Source: an uncultured Flavobacteriales bacterium
GTDB taxonomy: Bacteria > Bacteroidota > Bacteroidia > Flavobacteriales_D > Sanyastnellaceae
Reading direction: 5' to 3'
DNA: 37,958 nt
Assembly: GCA_905479115.1 (NCBI GenBank)
Contig: CAJQLF010000051.1
Span: forward strand, 1 to 37,958
The notes below the pieces were generated by a model that saw nothing but the letters and a program-made list of their open reading frames with translations, was not told where the DNA came from and ran no database searches. The position numbers were made by a program, and so were the translations under genes. Positions 16,764 through 25,837 of the stretch are shown one piece after another; position 1 is the first letter of the stretch, and the number at the start of each line of letters is the position of its first letter.

Positions 16764-18212
16764 ATGGCATACGACGGGAAAGACAAGGTTTTAGAGGAAG
16801 TCACAGGCAAATCGTACGAGTTTGGTTTCACAACAGAAATCGAATCGGACAAGGCGCCAGCAGGCCTCAGTGAGGATATCATCCGCTTGATTTCCTCCAA
16901 GAAGGAAGAGCCTGATTGGCTATTGCAGTGGAGGCTCGAGGCATTTGCGGTGTGGCAAACCATGGAAGAACCCGACTGGCCGCATCTCAACTATGTGAAG
17001 CCGGATTACCAAGCGATCAGTTATTATGCGGCTCCTAAGCAAAAGAAGCAACTGAATTCGCTGGATGAGGTGGACCCTGAGATGCGCCGCACCATGGAAA
17101 AGCTGGGTATTTCGATGGAGGAGCAAAAGCGCCTGTCTGGCGTGGCAGTAGACTTCGTGATGGACTCGGTTTCTGTGGCGACCAGTTTTAAAGAAAAGCT
17201 CGGTGAATTGGGGATCATTTTTTGTTCCATGAGCGAGGCGGTCAAAGAGCACCCAGAGCTCGTGCGCAAATACCTCGGAAGCGTTGTTCCAACCCGAGAC
17301 AATTTTTTTAGCGCATTGAACTCTGCCGTTTTTACAGACGGGTCATTCTGCTACATTCCTAAAGGCGCGCGATGCCCCATGGAGTTGAGCACGTATTTCC
17401 GCATCAATGAATCTGGCACAGGCCAGTTTGAGCGCACGTTGGTCATCGCGGATGAAGCGAGTTATGTGAGTTATTTAGAAGGGTGCACGGCTCCTCAACG
17501 CGACGAAAACCAACTGCATGCGGCGGTGGTCGAACTGGTCGCTTTGGACGAGGCAGAAATCAAGTATTCCACCGTTCAGAATTGGTACCCAGGCGATGCC
17601 AGCGGCAAGGGCGGAGTGTACAACTTTGTCACGAAGCGGGGGATATGCCACCGTCGTTCAAAAATCAGTTGGACCCAGGTTGAAACGGGCAGTGCCGTGA
17701 CGTGGAAATACCCAAGTTGTATTTTGAAAGGCGACCACAGCGTGGGAGAATTTTACAGTGTGGCCGTGACAAACAATGCCCAGCAGGCCGATACCGGCAC
17801 GAAGATGATTCATTTGGGGAAGAACACGCACTCGACCATCATCTCCAAAGGGATCAGCGCAGGAAACAGCCACAACAGCTACCGTGGTTTGGTCCAGATC
17901 ATGCCATCGGCGGCGAATGCCCGCAATTTTTCGCAATGCGACTCCCTGCTCATGACCGACACGAGTGGAGCGCACACCTTCCCATACATCGAAGTGAAAA
18001 ACCCAACGGCTCAAGTCGAGCACGAGGCGACGACTTCTAAAATCGGGGAAGATCAAATCTTTTATTGCCTCCAACGTGGCATCGATGCGGAACAGGCGAT
18101 TAGCCTGATCGTGAACGGTTACGCGAAGGATGTGCTGAATCAACTGCCCATGGAATTTGCCGTGGAAGCTCAAAAACTCTTGTCCATCTCATTGGAAGGA
18201 AGTGTAGGATAA
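16764..18212 (+). CDS. sufB: Fe-S cluster assembly scaffold protein SufB
   Basis: 482 residues, normal for SufB, the core scaffold of the SufBC2D complex on which nascent Fe-S clusters form. Diagnostic stretches are [40 protein letters not shown], the C-terminal FSQCDSLLM with the cysteine equivalent to the proposed cluster/sulfur acceptor, and [18 protein letters not shown] with the conserved His-Glu pair. Its TAA shares a base with the sufC ATG (TAATG), so the two are translationally coupled. Confidence 0.97.
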   Translation: MAYDGKDKVLEEVTGKSYEFGFTTEIESDKAPAGLSEDIIRLISSKKEEPDWLLQWRLEAFAVWQTMEEPDWPHLNYVKPDYQAISYYAAPKQKKQLNSLDEVDPEMRRTMEKLGISMEEQKRLSGVAVDFVMDSVSVATSFKEKLGELGIIFCSMSEAVKEHPELVRKYLGSVVPTRDNFFSALNSAVFTDGSFCYIPKGARCPMELSTYFRINESGTGQFERTLVIADEASYVSYLEGCTAPQRDENQLHAAVVELVALDEAEIKYSTVQNWYPGDASGKGGVYNFVTKRGICHRRSKISWTQVETGSAVTWKYPSCILKGDHSVGEFYSVAVTNNAQQADTGTKMIHLGKNTHSTIISKGISAGNSHNSYRGLVQIMPSAANARNFSQCDSLLMTDTSGAHTFPYIEVKNPTAQVEHEATTSKIGEDQIFYCLQRGIDAEQAISLIVNGYAKDVLNQLPMEFAVEAQKLLSISLEGSVG

Positions 18213-18964
18213 TGCTGAAAATCAACGAACTCCAGGCTTCGATCGACGAATCGAAGATCCTCAAAGGCCTCAACCTCACCATCAATCCCGGTGAAGTCCA
18301 TGCCATCATGGGCCCCAACGGCTCCGGCAAATCAACCTTGGCATCCGTGTTAGCGGGTCGTGAAGATTACAGTGTCGATGGGGGAATGGTCCACTTCAAT
18401 GGGACGGACCTTTTGGACATGGACGCCACCGAGCGTGCTCGAGCAGGGCTGTTCTTGGCCTTCCAATACCCGGTTGAAATACCCGGGGTTTCCAACATCA
18501 ATTTTATGCGAGCAGCTGTCAACGGCAAGCGCGAGCACGAAGGGTTGGACCCCATCAAAGGAAAAGACTTTCTCGAGATGGTCAAGGAAAAAGCGAAGCT
18601 GGTTGAACTCGATGGGCGCTTGCGAAATCGTTCCGTCAATGAAGGGTTTTCGGGAGGAGAAAAGAAGCGCAACGAAATCTTTCAAATGGCCATGCTCGAG
18701 CCGAAGTTGGCCATCCTCGATGAGACGGATTCAGGTCTCGACATTGATGCCTTGCGCGTTGTATCCGAAGGGGTAAACGCCATGCGCTCTCCTGATCGGA
18801 GCTTCCTCGTTATCACGCACTATCAGCGATTGTTGGATTACATCGTTCCGGATTTTGTGCACGTGTTGGTCGATGGCCGAATCGTCCGTTCAGGAGGAAA
18901 AGAATTGGCATTAGAGCTCGAAGAAAGAGGCTACGACTGGATCAAAGAAGACGCATTGGCATGA
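18212..18964 (+). CDS. sufC: Fe-S cluster assembly ATPase SufC
   Basis: 250 residues. SufC is the ABC-type ATPase of the SufBCD scaffold, where ATP binding reshapes the complex during cluster assembly. Walker [10 protein letters not shown] lies at 34-42, with the ABC signature [11 protein letters not shown], Walker [17 protein letters not shown] and the switch His in VITHYQRLL. There is no membrane partner, as expected for this soluble ABC protein. It overlaps sufB by one base and sufD by four (ATGA). Confidence 0.97.
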   Translation: MLKINELQASIDESKILKGLNLTINPGEVHAIMGPNGSGKSTLASVLAGREDYSVDGGMVHFNGTDLLDMDATERARAGLFLAFQYPVEIPGVSNINFMRAAVNGKREHEGLDPIKGKDFLEMVKEKAKLVELDGRLRNRSVNEGFSGGEKKRNEIFQMAMLEPKLAILDETDSGLDIDALRVVSEGVNAMRSPDRSFLVITHYQRLLDYIVPDFVHVLVDGRIVRSGGKELALELEERGYDWIKEDALA

Positions 18965-20304
18965 TGGATTTGGCCAAGCCCCAAGTGATGGACCGACCAA
19001 CGAAGTCGGTGCAGCATGCTGCGACGCAAGAGAAAGGAGTGGCCTTTGTCGAAGCACTGGACCGCATCATGGGATCGGCCCGAAGCGCTTACGACGAAGT
19101 TCTTTCAAGCTTACCTGTGCCCCACCGCCGCGTGGAGCGCTGGAAGTATACACCGGTCGCTGCTTGGTGGAGTGAGGTGAAAGCGGCAGAGACCGCAACG
19201 GTCGCTGCAGCAGGCTGTGAGCCGAATCCGATTCCAGGGCTGGACGCCTATCGAATGGTCTTTGTGAATGGACACTTTGACGCTGCAGCAAGTGACTTAC
19301 CGGTGCATCCGGGCGTCGTTTGTATGCCGTTGTCCCAAGCGCCACCCGAAACACTCCAAGCCATGGACGCTCAGCAACCCGAACACGCGGAGTGGTTTGC
19401 GGCATTGAATGGAAAGTTTGCGAGCGAAGGCATGTACTTGCGCGTCGAAAAGAATACTGTTTTGGACCGGCCCATCCTGGTGCATCACCGGTGCACTGGC
19501 GAAGGGAGCGTTTCCTTTTTGCGGCATGACATGGTGATAGGCGCTCACGCGCAAGTGAAGTGCGTGCAATGGTCGAGTGCTTCAGAGGATGCTATGGGAG
19601 CAGTGAATATCCTGACTCGGGCATCCATTGGAGAGAATACGCGGCTGAGCTTGGACAAAGTTCAAGACGAAGGGGGGCAGGTCAAGCACGTAGCCTTTGA
19701 AGACATTCGCCAGGCCCGTGGAAGTCGAGCAGACGTTCACACGGTGACCATCCGTGGCCAGTGGGTCCGGAATGACTTAACCTTTCGCATTGACGGAGAA
19801 GGATCGCATGCCGAGCTCAATGGCATATTCCTGCCTTTGGATGGCGAGTTCGTTGACAACCATACGACGGTTGATCACCGCGTCGCGCACTGCACGAGTT
19901 CAGAAAATTATAAAGGCATCTTGTACGGCAAGAGCACAGGAGTATTCAACGGAAAAGTTTTTGTCCGTCCCGATGCGCAGCAGACCAACGCTTACCAACA
20001 AAACGCCAACATCCTGGCTAGCGATCAGGCGACCATGAATGCCAAGCCGGAATTGGAGATTTATGCGGATGATGTAAAATGCAGCCACGGGTGCACCATT
20101 GGACAATTTGATAACGAGGCGCTTTTTTATGCCCGTTCCCGCGGGGTAGGTCTTGAAGCGGCCAAGGCGATGTTGGTGCATGCCTTCATTGGAGAAGTAT
20201 TGCAAGGATTGGCCGTGCCGGAAGTGCGTTTGGAAGTGGAGCACCGATTGGCCGAAAAGCATCAATGGGAAATCTGGAGCGATCATCCGGACAACGAATC
20301 TTAA
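18961..20304 (+). CDS. sufD: Fe-S cluster assembly protein SufD
   Basis: 447 residues. SufD is a SufB paralogue that completes the SufBC2D scaffold and is needed for iron acquisition. The beta-helix core and C-terminal signature are clear: [34 protein letters not shown], and CSHGCTIGQ with the conserved His. The ATG at 18961 overlaps the sufC stop, and a second ATG follows immediately at 18964, so initiation could use either. The N-terminal ~100 residues are less conserved, as usual for SufD. sufS begins nine bases downstream. Confidence 0.95.
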   Translation: MMDLAKPQVMDRPTKSVQHAATQEKGVAFVEALDRIMGSARSAYDEVLSSLPVPHRRVERWKYTPVAAWWSEVKAAETATVAAAGCEPNPIPGLDAYRMVFVNGHFDAAASDLPVHPGVVCMPLSQAPPETLQAMDAQQPEHAEWFAALNGKFASEGMYLRVEKNTVLDRPILVHHRCTGEGSVSFLRHDMVIGAHAQVKCVQWSSASEDAMGAVNILTRASIGENTRLSLDKVQDEGGQVKHVAFEDIRQARGSRADVHTVTIRGQWVRNDLTFRIDGEGSHAELNGIFLPLDGEFVDNHTTVDHRVAHCTSSENYKGILYGKSTGVFNGKVFVRPDAQQTNAYQQNANILASDQATMNAKPELEIYADDVKCSHGCTIGQFDNEALFYARSRGVGLEAAKAMLVHAFIGEVLQGLAVPEVRLEVEHRLAEKHQWEIWSDHPDNES

Positions 20305-20313
20305 TTCTGAGGC

Positions 20314-21546
20314 ATGAGCAAGGTGCTGGACCCGAATCACGTACGTGCGCAATTCCCGATTTTAACGCGGGAAGTGAACGGGAAACCGCTTGTGTACCTC
20401 GACCATGCGGCTTCGGCGCAGAAGCCCGTTCCCGTGATCGAAGCGCAGCGGGAGTACCTGATGCATTACCACTCCAATGTGCACCGGGGTGTTCATGCGC
20501 TTTCACAGCAGGCAACGGACGCATTTGAACATGCCCGCACCATTGTCCAACGCCACATAGGCGCAGCATCTTCGAGTGAGATCATCTGGATGGCGGGAGC
20601 GACGGATGGCATTAACCTCGTGGCACAAGCGTGGGGCCGAGAGAATATTTCGAAGGGCGATGTCATACTGATCACAGAAATGGAGCATCATGCGAACATC
20701 GTTCCTTGGCAAATGCTGGCGGAAGAGCGAGGTGCGCATGTAGAAGCCGTGGGTGTTTTAGACGACGGTACACTTGATTTACAGGACTTTCAAGAAAAAT
20801 TGAAAGTAAATCCGAAGCTGGTTGCGTTTACCCACATTTCCAATACGCTTGGGACCATTAATGATGCGAAACAACTCACGGCATGGGCACAAGCGGCGGG
20901 AGCGAAGGTGTTAATTGACGGATCCCAAGCCGTTCCACATGCAGCGGTGGATGTGCAGGATTTGGGGTGTGACTTCTATGTTTTTTCGGGACATAAATCA
21001 TACGGCCCCACGGGTATCGGGGTGCTCTACGGTCGTCAATCGTTGTTGGAATCCATGCGACCTTGGAAGGGCGGCGGTGAAATGATTGATGTTGTGAGCA
21101 TTCGCAATGGAACGACGTATGCAGGTTTGCCGCACAAGTTTGAGGCGGGAACGCCGCACATCAGCGGAGCGATTGGCTTGGGAGTAGCGTTGACTTGGCT
21201 CAATGGCTTGGGGGTGGAGTCGGTGATGGATCACGAAACGGTTCTGGCGGCTCAAGCTCGACATGGATTACGTAAGTTGGAGGGCATGCGATTCATAGGG
21301 ACCGCCCCGGAATCAGCAGGAGTAGTGAGTTTTGTGGTTGATGGAGTGCACCCGTATGACATCGGAACATTGCTTGATTCGCAGGGAGTGGCTGTCCGAA
21401 CAGGACACCACTGTACTCAGCCGCTCATGGAGCGCTTCGCTGTATCGGGAACAGTGCGCGCTTCGTTTGGAGCGTACAACACCTTGCAGGAAGTCGATAC
21501 CTTTGTAGCTGCGACGGAACGTGCGGTGAACATGTTGCGAGCTTGA
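20314..21546 (+). CDS. sufS: Cysteine desulfurase SufS
   Basis: 410 residues. This pyridoxal-phosphate enzyme takes sulfur from L-cysteine, holding it as a persulfide that SufE collects. K228 in FSGHKSYGPTG should bind the cofactor, H126 in TEMEHHANIVPW stacks on it, and C367 in RTGHHCTQPLM is the persulfide-forming residue of group II desulfurases. Length and N-terminus match the family. It sits between sufD and sufE; the sufE ATG is 20 bases downstream. Confidence 0.96.
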   Translation: MSKVLDPNHVRAQFPILTREVNGKPLVYLDHAASAQKPVPVIEAQREYLMHYHSNVHRGVHALSQQATDAFEHARTIVQRHIGAASSSEIIWMAGATDGINLVAQAWGRENISKGDVILITEMEHHANIVPWQMLAEERGAHVEAVGVLDDGTLDLQDFQEKLKVNPKLVAFTHISNTLGTINDAKQLTAWAQAAGAKVLIDGSQAVPHAAVDVQDLGCDFYVFSGHKSYGPTGIGVLYGRQSLLESMRPWKGGGEMIDVVSIRNGTTYAGLPHKFEAGTPHISGAIGLGVALTWLNGLGVESVMDHETVLAAQARHGLRKLEGMRFIGTAPESAGVVSFVVDGVHPYDIGTLLDSQGVAVRTGHHCTQPLMERFAVSGTVRASFGAYNTLQEVDTFVAATERAVNMLRA

Positions 21547-21559
21547 CAGCGAAATCTCC

Positions 21560-21564
21560 AGGAG
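21560..21564 (+). promoter_or_regulatory. Ribosome-binding site that fixes the sufE start
   Basis: AGGAG lies two bases before the ATG at 21567, a close but usable spacing, and favours that codon over the TTG at 21543, which would overlap the sufS stop. Such clear Shine-Dalgarno sites are rare in this window. Confidence 0.5.
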
Positions 21565-21566
21565 CA

Positions 21567-22007
21567 ATGAATGCCGATCTACAGAACCGCCAAAATGAAA
21601 TCGTCGAGGAATTTGCGTTTTTCGAGGATTGGATTGAAAAGTATGAGCATGTCATTGAGTTGGGTAAGGAATTAGAATCCTTACCGGAGGAAGAAAAACA
21701 AGAAGATTACTTGATTCGTGGGTGCCAGTCACGTGTGTGGTTGACCGCTTCAAAAAACGCCAACGGGGAGGTGCGGTTTCGCGCAGATAGCGATGCGATT
21801 ATTACCAAAGGGCTGGTGGCCTTGATGGTCCGGGTGCTGGATGGATTGCCTCCTCAGGACATTGCGTCTGCCGACTTGTGGTTTATCGGTAAAATTGGAT
21901 TGGATACCCACCTCAGCCCAACGCGGGCCAACGGATTGCAGTCAATGGTCCAGCAAATGAAACGGTATGGGATTGCCTTTCAAGCGGACATGGAAGGCGG
22001 GAAATAA
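21567..22007 (+). CDS. sufE: Sulfur-acceptor protein SufE
   Basis: 146 residues. SufE takes persulfide sulfur from SufS and delivers it to SufBCD. The acceptor is C53 in LIRGCQSRVWL, matching the family's GCQS motif, and the rest (FFEDWIEKYEHVIELGKELE, SPTRANGL) is family-typical. An alternative TTG start at 21543 would add eight residues, but the AGGAG site favours 21567. It is the last gene of the SUF operon; no gene follows on this strand before the convergent M23 gene. Confidence 0.95.
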   Translation: MNADLQNRQNEIVEEFAFFEDWIEKYEHVIELGKELESLPEEEKQEDYLIRGCQSRVWLTASKNANGEVRFRADSDAIITKGLVALMVRVLDGLPPQDIASADLWFIGKIGLDTHLSPTRANGLQSMVQQMKRYGIAFQADMEGGK

Positions 22008-22075
22008 AGTGGCGCCTCCCTCTTAACATCTGCGACATCTTGCAGGTTTCACAAACATAGAGATGCAGCGCCACT
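22008..22075. repeat. Long inverted repeat after sufE
   Basis: AGTGGCGC (22008-22015) and GCGCCACT (22068-22075) are perfect complements separated by 52 bases; inside, CATCT (22036-22040) can pair with AGATG (22061-22065). There is no following T-run, so this is not a standard intrinsic terminator, but it sits right after the sufE stop. A 10-base palindrome ACCAATTGGT lies near 22112-22121. The rest of this 147-base convergent gap shows nothing recognisable. Confidence 0.3.
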
Positions 22076-22154
22076 CAGGTCCAGGAAGACCAAATGGAAA
22101 ACGCACCTACTGACCAATTGGTTGCTTTTACATAAATAGCGCCGCGTGGTTCAC

Positions 22155-23390
22155 TCAGCGAACGCCGAAGGTGGGATCGTCGATTTTTTCTTTCCACTCT
22201 GTGACGGTAGTCAGAAAAGCATCCTGTTGTTCCTGCGCTATTGGGTTGGACGGGGGGAAATCCTCTTGGAGGTGGTCCACTTGTTTGCCGTTTTTCCAAA
22301 ACCTGAAGCAAACGTGCGGTCCCGTGGCCAAGCCGGTTTGGCCAACATACCCAATGACTTGGCCTTGACGTACGGATTCACCGACGGAAACGGCGCGTTT
22401 GGACATGTGCAAGTACTGGGTTTCATAGGTGGCGTTGTGCCTGATTTTGACGTATTTGCCGTTGCCCTTGGTGTAGCTTGATTTGATCACCACCCCGTCT
22501 CCAACGGACAGGATAGGTGTACCGGTAGGAGCGGCGTAATCTGTTCCATAGTGGGCCTTGGTGCGGTTGAGGATGGGGTGAAAGCGCTTGAGGTTGTAGC
22601 GGCTGCTGATTCGGCTGAATTCCACAGGCGCTTTGAGGAAGGCCTTGCGCAAACTTTGTCCTGCAAGGTCGAAGTAGTCGACTCCATCGCCTTGGTTAAA
22701 TCGGTAAGCAGGTAAGTCCCGTCCTCGATGTTCGAAGTGGCAGACGATGACCCGAGGCATTCCGACGGGCTCTCCATTGACGTAGATCCGCTCGTACAAG
22801 ACGTCGAAGGCATCTCCTTTTTGGAGACGGGAGAAATCAACCGTCCACGCATACACTCCGGCCATGGAAAGTGCGAGGCTTGTTGGCGCACCTGAGCGTT
22901 CGAGGTCGAGTGACAACGAGGATTCGATGATGCCCGTGGCGCGTTCGATGAGGGTGTCGGTTGGATAGGACTCCAAGACTACATTGTACGGCTCTCGCAA
23001 GGAGAAACGTACATATCCCGTGGAACTGCGCTCGTACACAAAATACGTGGCAGGTTGCAAAGTGTCGGTATCAAACGCGATCCACCAGGGCCGCCCCGCC
23101 CGCATCTCTCGCACGTCGTATTTCTCTCGGCTTTTTGAGGCAATTTCTTGAATGACCGCCGCGGAAATTCCAGCGGGTCCGAGGAGATGAGATAGGGATT
23201 GGCCGCTTTGGACCAGACCAGAATCAACAGTTAGCCCTTCCCAAATTGTGCCAAACCGTTCTTGTGGAGCCGCGGGGATTTCTGGAACGGCATTCGATGC
23301 CGAAGATGCGGTTCCATCGGGACTGCTCGTACCGCAGGAAGCGAGAAGCAAAAGCACGGCAAGACTTCCGGTGACTCCAAGGCACTTCAT
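22155..23390 (-). CDS. M23 (LytM-like) peptidase lipoprotein
   Basis: 411 residues from the ATG at 23390. A lipoprotein signal ends at C19 (LLLLASC), a middle region of about 220 residues contains LysM/OapA-like features (SGQSLSHLLGPAGIS), and the C-terminal M23 domain cleaves peptidoglycan cross-links. Active-site residues are H280 and D284 (HYGTDYAAP), H328 (QYLHMS) and H359 (ATGPHVCFRFW). The canonical H-x-H is H-x-C here, so the predicted third zinc ligand is C361; I recall similar GPHVCY/F motifs in other Bacteroidota homologues, suggesting a subfamily trait and not damage. The ATG overlaps the stop of the upstream dioxygenase gene (ATGA). The open frame to 23672 is a shadow over that gene. 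Confidence 0.9.
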   Translation of the reverse strand: MKCLGVTGSLAVLLLLASCGTSSPDGTASSASNAVPEIPAAPQERFGTIWEGLTVDSGLVQSGQSLSHLLGPAGISAAVIQEIASKSREKYDVREMRAGRPWWIAFDTDTLQPATYFVYERSSTGYVRFSLREPYNVVLESYPTDTLIERATGIIESSLSLDLERSGAPTSLALSMAGVYAWTVDFSRLQKGDAFDVLYERIYVNGEPVGMPRVIVCHFEHRGRDLPAYRFNQGDGVDYFDLAGQSLRKAFLKAPVEFSRISSRYNLKRFHPILNRTKAHYGTDYAAPTGTPILSVGDGVVIKSSYTKGNGKYVKIRHNATYETQYLHMSKRAVSVGESVRQGQVIGYVGQTGLATGPHVCFRFWKNGKQVDHLQEDFPPSNPIAQEQQDAFLTTVTEWKEKIDDPTFGVR

Positions 23391-24370
23391 TTCACCCCAA
23401 AGACTTCTTTTTCGACCCACCCTTTCCCCCAATTTGCCAACTCTTGTTCGCTCCATAGCTCTGGATAGAAAATGCGACGTTGAAAGCGAGGGGGCAGGTA
23501 TTTCTGCCAGTTCGTTCCACCCGTAGCAGCAATGTCTTCCGGATCTCGTTGCAGATAACGCACGGCGCTTTTGTAGTGACTGAGGGGCCAATTGATGTTC
23601 ACGTTGGTATCTAACCAACGCAGCGCTTGACGTAAATCGTCTGTCTGCGCTGCAACCGGTAATCCATTCCACAAGGAGCGGAGGTTTACCTCAAAGGTGT
23701 TTTCGGCCAATTCCAGCAAGGTCCGGTCGTATTTCACTTCAAATTGACGCAGCGTCAGTGTTTTTTTTCCAGTAGCCAATTCTACTGCCCCAGCCTTCCA
23801 ATAGATATGACTGTACAATTCTTCAAGGTCTCCAGGAGCATGGTCTTCGTACTTTTCTCGCACCTCCTCTCGCAGCAAGCGGTCAAATGACGTGCTCCGG
23901 ATTTCGATCATTCGGTACTGCGCACTCTGAAAACCGCTGGCAGGTAACAGCGACATGCGGAATTTCAAGAATTGGTCCTGGTCCATGCCGTCCACCATGA
24001 TTTCGAAACTGTGAGTCAGCGCTTCGAAGTAGCGGTTTACGCGGCTCACTCGCTTCAAAATTAGATCGGGGTCTTTCGATGCTGAAGTGTTCAACTGGTC
24101 CAATTCATGCAGCGCCAATTTGAAGTAGAGCTCGGTGATTTGGTGGTAAATAATGAAAATCGATTCGTCTGGAAAAGGCGTGATGGGATGCTGCAAACTG
24201 AGCAACGTATCGAGGTTGATGTAGTCCCAATACGTGAGGTAATCTGCGTGTAACAAACCGTCCAAGTAGGCGTTGAGGTCTTGGCCCATGGCCGCATATT
24301 TTTCCTGGAGAGCCTCTACCTTCTTCAGAATGTTTTCGTCGAAGGATGGTGGGTGGGGATGGTCGGACAT
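23387..24370 (-). CDS. kynA: Tryptophan 2,3-dioxygenase
   Basis: 327 residues. This heme enzyme opens the indole ring of L-tryptophan to N-formylkynurenine, the first step of the kynurenine pathway. Family motifs are YWDYINLDTLLSLQ, IIYHQITELYFKL with distal H76, FLKFRMSLLPASGFQSAQYR with R138 for substrate carboxylate, the proximal heme ligand H265 in WPLSHYKSAVRYL, and ATGGTNWQKYLPP near the C-terminus. It lies in an operon 27 bases after a DUF3108 gene and overlaps the M23 gene by four bases. The upstream RidA protein looks like a 2-aminomuconate deaminase, also of tryptophan catabolism, supporting the call. Confidence 0.93.
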   Translation of the reverse strand: MSDHPHPPSFDENILKKVEALQEKYAAMGQDLNAYLDGLLHADYLTYWDYINLDTLLSLQHPITPFPDESIFIIYHQITELYFKLALHELDQLNTSASKDPDLILKRVSRVNRYFEALTHSFEIMVDGMDQDQFLKFRMSLLPASGFQSAQYRMIEIRSTSFDRLLREEVREKYEDHAPGDLEELYSHIYWKAGAVELATGKKTLTLRQFEVKYDRTLLELAENTFEVNLRSLWNGLPVAAQTDDLRQALRWLDTNVNINWPLSHYKSAVRYLQRDPEDIAATGGTNWQKYLPPRFQRRIFYPELWSEQELANWGKGWVEKEVFGVK

Positions 24371-24397
24371 GGGGGCAAATTCGGAAAAATCAAGGCA

Positions 24398-25267
24398 CTA
24401 ATGACCGAAGGAGTTAGGAATTCTCAACCCCTCAGCGTGCGTCAGTTCCATTCGGATTTTCCCAAATAAAATACGCGTTTCCGCATAGAGGGGAATGTGG
24501 GATGAATCATTGGTGACGTAAACGACCAGATCATTGGACTTTTTCCAGATTCGGCCCGTTTGAATCACGGGTTGAATCACAATGCATTCGTACTTTTTTC
24601 CATCCACTTTGATGGGTTTGATTCCTTGGTGAACAAGTTTCAATTCAAACCATTCTTCGTCCATGAACAGTGGAATTCCGGTGGTGTCGCCTTGTTGAAT
24701 TTGGTCCCATTTCACATTTCGAAGGGCGTACAGTGCGCTGACCATATCGTGACTCGTTTGGGGAAGCAAGTACGTGGCAATGACAGAATCCTGATCGCCT
24801 TTTTTTCGATGGGAATGAACGGTATTGCGTGTCCAGTCGAAGGCGTAGTCTTGTCTTAATTCATACCCTCCTTCGTGAATATCGCGATGGAAATGGAGCG
24901 GCAGTCCGCTGGCCGCATCGATGGTTGAGCGGTAGACGTCTTCGACCTTAAAGATCCACTTGAACGCGCCGGTCGTCCGACCTTCAACTAAAATTTCCCA
25001 AGACGGACCGTGCTGGCTTGGCGAAACTTGTGTGACCGAAATATCTGCTTGAGCCGCATGAATTAAACCGAATTGAAAAGTATAGCTCAGCGATTCACCG
25101 GGCTGGTAGACGGAACCGTTGGGGGTGAATGCCGGAAAAGGGTGAGGTGATATGGTATCAGCGTCAACCAGCGGCAGCTCTTGCGCCCGTGCGCCTAACA
25201 TAAGCGTGCTAGAAATGATCAGCGCGATTCCCGGAAGTAGATTCAAACGCTGAGGGTTGCTATGCAT
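24398..25267 (-). CDS. DUF3108 exported protein
   Basis: 289 residues from the ATG at 25267, with a Sec signal peptide (LLPGIALIISSTLMLGARAQ). The remainder matches the DUF3108 pattern: a Y-x-PGESLSYTFQFGLIHAA strand, FKVEDVYRSTIDAASGLPLH, and a late GRIWKKSNDLVVYVTNDSSH followed by ILFGKIRMEL. The fold is predicted to be a beta-rich envelope protein, likely periplasmic; its function is unknown. The start lies inside the ridA-like gene (25-base overlap), and kynA follows 27 bases downstream, so all are one transcription unit. The upstream frame to 25324 is shadow sequence. Confidence 0.82.
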   Translation of the reverse strand: MHSNPQRLNLLPGIALIISSTLMLGARAQELPLVDADTISPHPFPAFTPNGSVYQPGESLSYTFQFGLIHAAQADISVTQVSPSQHGPSWEILVEGRTTGAFKWIFKVEDVYRSTIDAASGLPLHFHRDIHEGGYELRQDYAFDWTRNTVHSHRKKGDQDSVIATYLLPQTSHDMVSALYALRNVKWDQIQQGDTTGIPLFMDEEWFELKLVHQGIKPIKVDGKKYECIVIQPVIQTGRIWKKSNDLVVYVTNDSSHIPLYAETRILFGKIRMELTHAEGLRIPNSFGH

Positions 25268-25662
25268 TTGAGTTCGATGGCAATGGGCGTTGGGAGCCGA
25301 TTGATTTCGACGGTTGTGCGGCAAGGCTGACTAGAGGGGTCAGGAAAATACGCCGCGTATATGCGATTGAACGTTCCAAAATCCCGCCTCATATCTACCA
25401 AGAAAACAGTAACATCTACCAAACTCTCCCAGTTGCTTTCGTTTGCCTCAAGAATGGCCTTCACATTCGCAAAAACGCTGTGAACCTGTGCGGCGAAATC
25501 AAAGGATTTGAAGTTTCCATTGTGATCCAATTCCAATCCAGGAATTCCGCTATCATTTTCGTCACTTCCAGCAATGCGCGGCCCGACACCACTTAAAAAC
25601 AAAAGATTGCCGACAGATTTGGTGTGGGGGTAATTGCCAACAGGCTTTGGTCCTTGATTCAT
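25243..25662 (-). CDS. RidA-family protein, probable 2-aminomuconate deaminase
   Basis: 139 residues from the ATG at 25662. RidA-family trimers hydrolyse enamines/imines. Here PKPVGNYPHTKSVGNLLFLS, VDVTVFLVDMRRDFGTFNRI and the catalytic-Arg segment PCRTTVEINRLPTPIAIELK (R115) resemble the branch described as 2-aminomuconate deaminase, which acts late in the 3-hydroxyanthranilate branch of tryptophan breakdown. It heads the operon that also encodes tryptophan 2,3-dioxygenase, which supports that reading. General reactive-intermediate detoxification is the alternative. A TTG at 25686 could extend the product by eight residues but falls within the predicted -7 box. It overlaps the DUF3108 gene by 25 bases. 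Confidence 0.85.
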   Translation of the reverse strand: MNQGPKPVGNYPHTKSVGNLLFLSGVGPRIAGSDENDSGIPGLELDHNGNFKSFDFAAQVHSVFANVKAILEANESNWESLVDVTVFLVDMRRDFGTFNRIYAAYFPDPSSQPCRTTVEINRLPTPIAIELKCIATLSV

Positions 25663-25683
25663 TCTTTTGGATGCTGTTAGAGG

Positions 25684-25691
25684 CAAAGATG
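25684..25691 (-). promoter_or_regulatory. Predicted -7 box of the ridA/kynA operon
   Basis: On the minus strand this reads CATCTTTG, the same octamer found before sod and rnr, 21 bases upstream of the ATG at 25662. A TTG lies about 24 bases further upstream, slightly far for a -33 element. Confidence 0.35.
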
Positions 25692-25745
25692 CCTTTTGAT
25701 TAGAACAGTTTTTAGCAATTTAAGTCAAAGCGTACAACTTATTCA

Positions 25746-25761
25746 GTTCATTCACCTGAAC
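25746..25761. repeat. Short inverted repeat before the cadherin-gene promoter
   Basis: GTTCA (25746-25750) and TGAAC (25757-25761) flank six bases and lie about eight bases upstream of the predicted -33 element. It could be an operator. Five-base arms are weak evidence. Confidence 0.2.
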
Positions 25762-25768
25762 ACGAGAC

Positions 25769-25799
25769 TTGCTTTTCATCGATAAAAGAAGTATTTTTA
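25769..25799 (+). promoter_or_regulatory. Predicted promoter of the cadherin-repeat gene
   Basis: TTG (25769-25771) and TATTTTTA (25792-25799) are separated by 20 bases, a good fit to the Bacteroidota promoter pattern. The box lies within the longest open frame from 25769, so translation should start downstream. A GAGGAA at about 25820-25825 precedes the ATG at 25838. Confidence 0.45.
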
Positions 25800-25837
25800 A
25801 CTTCTTTTTTTGGCTTTACGAGGAATATTTAATCCAC

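Noticed and set aside
22008-22154. Possible tRNA or small RNA in the sufE/M23 gap
   Set aside because: No cloverleaf or T-loop sequence is present; only the long inverted repeat can be supported.
23391-23672. N-terminal extension of the M23 peptidase to 23672
   Set aside because: It lies within the tryptophan dioxygenase gene and would hide the lipoprotein signal starting at 23390.
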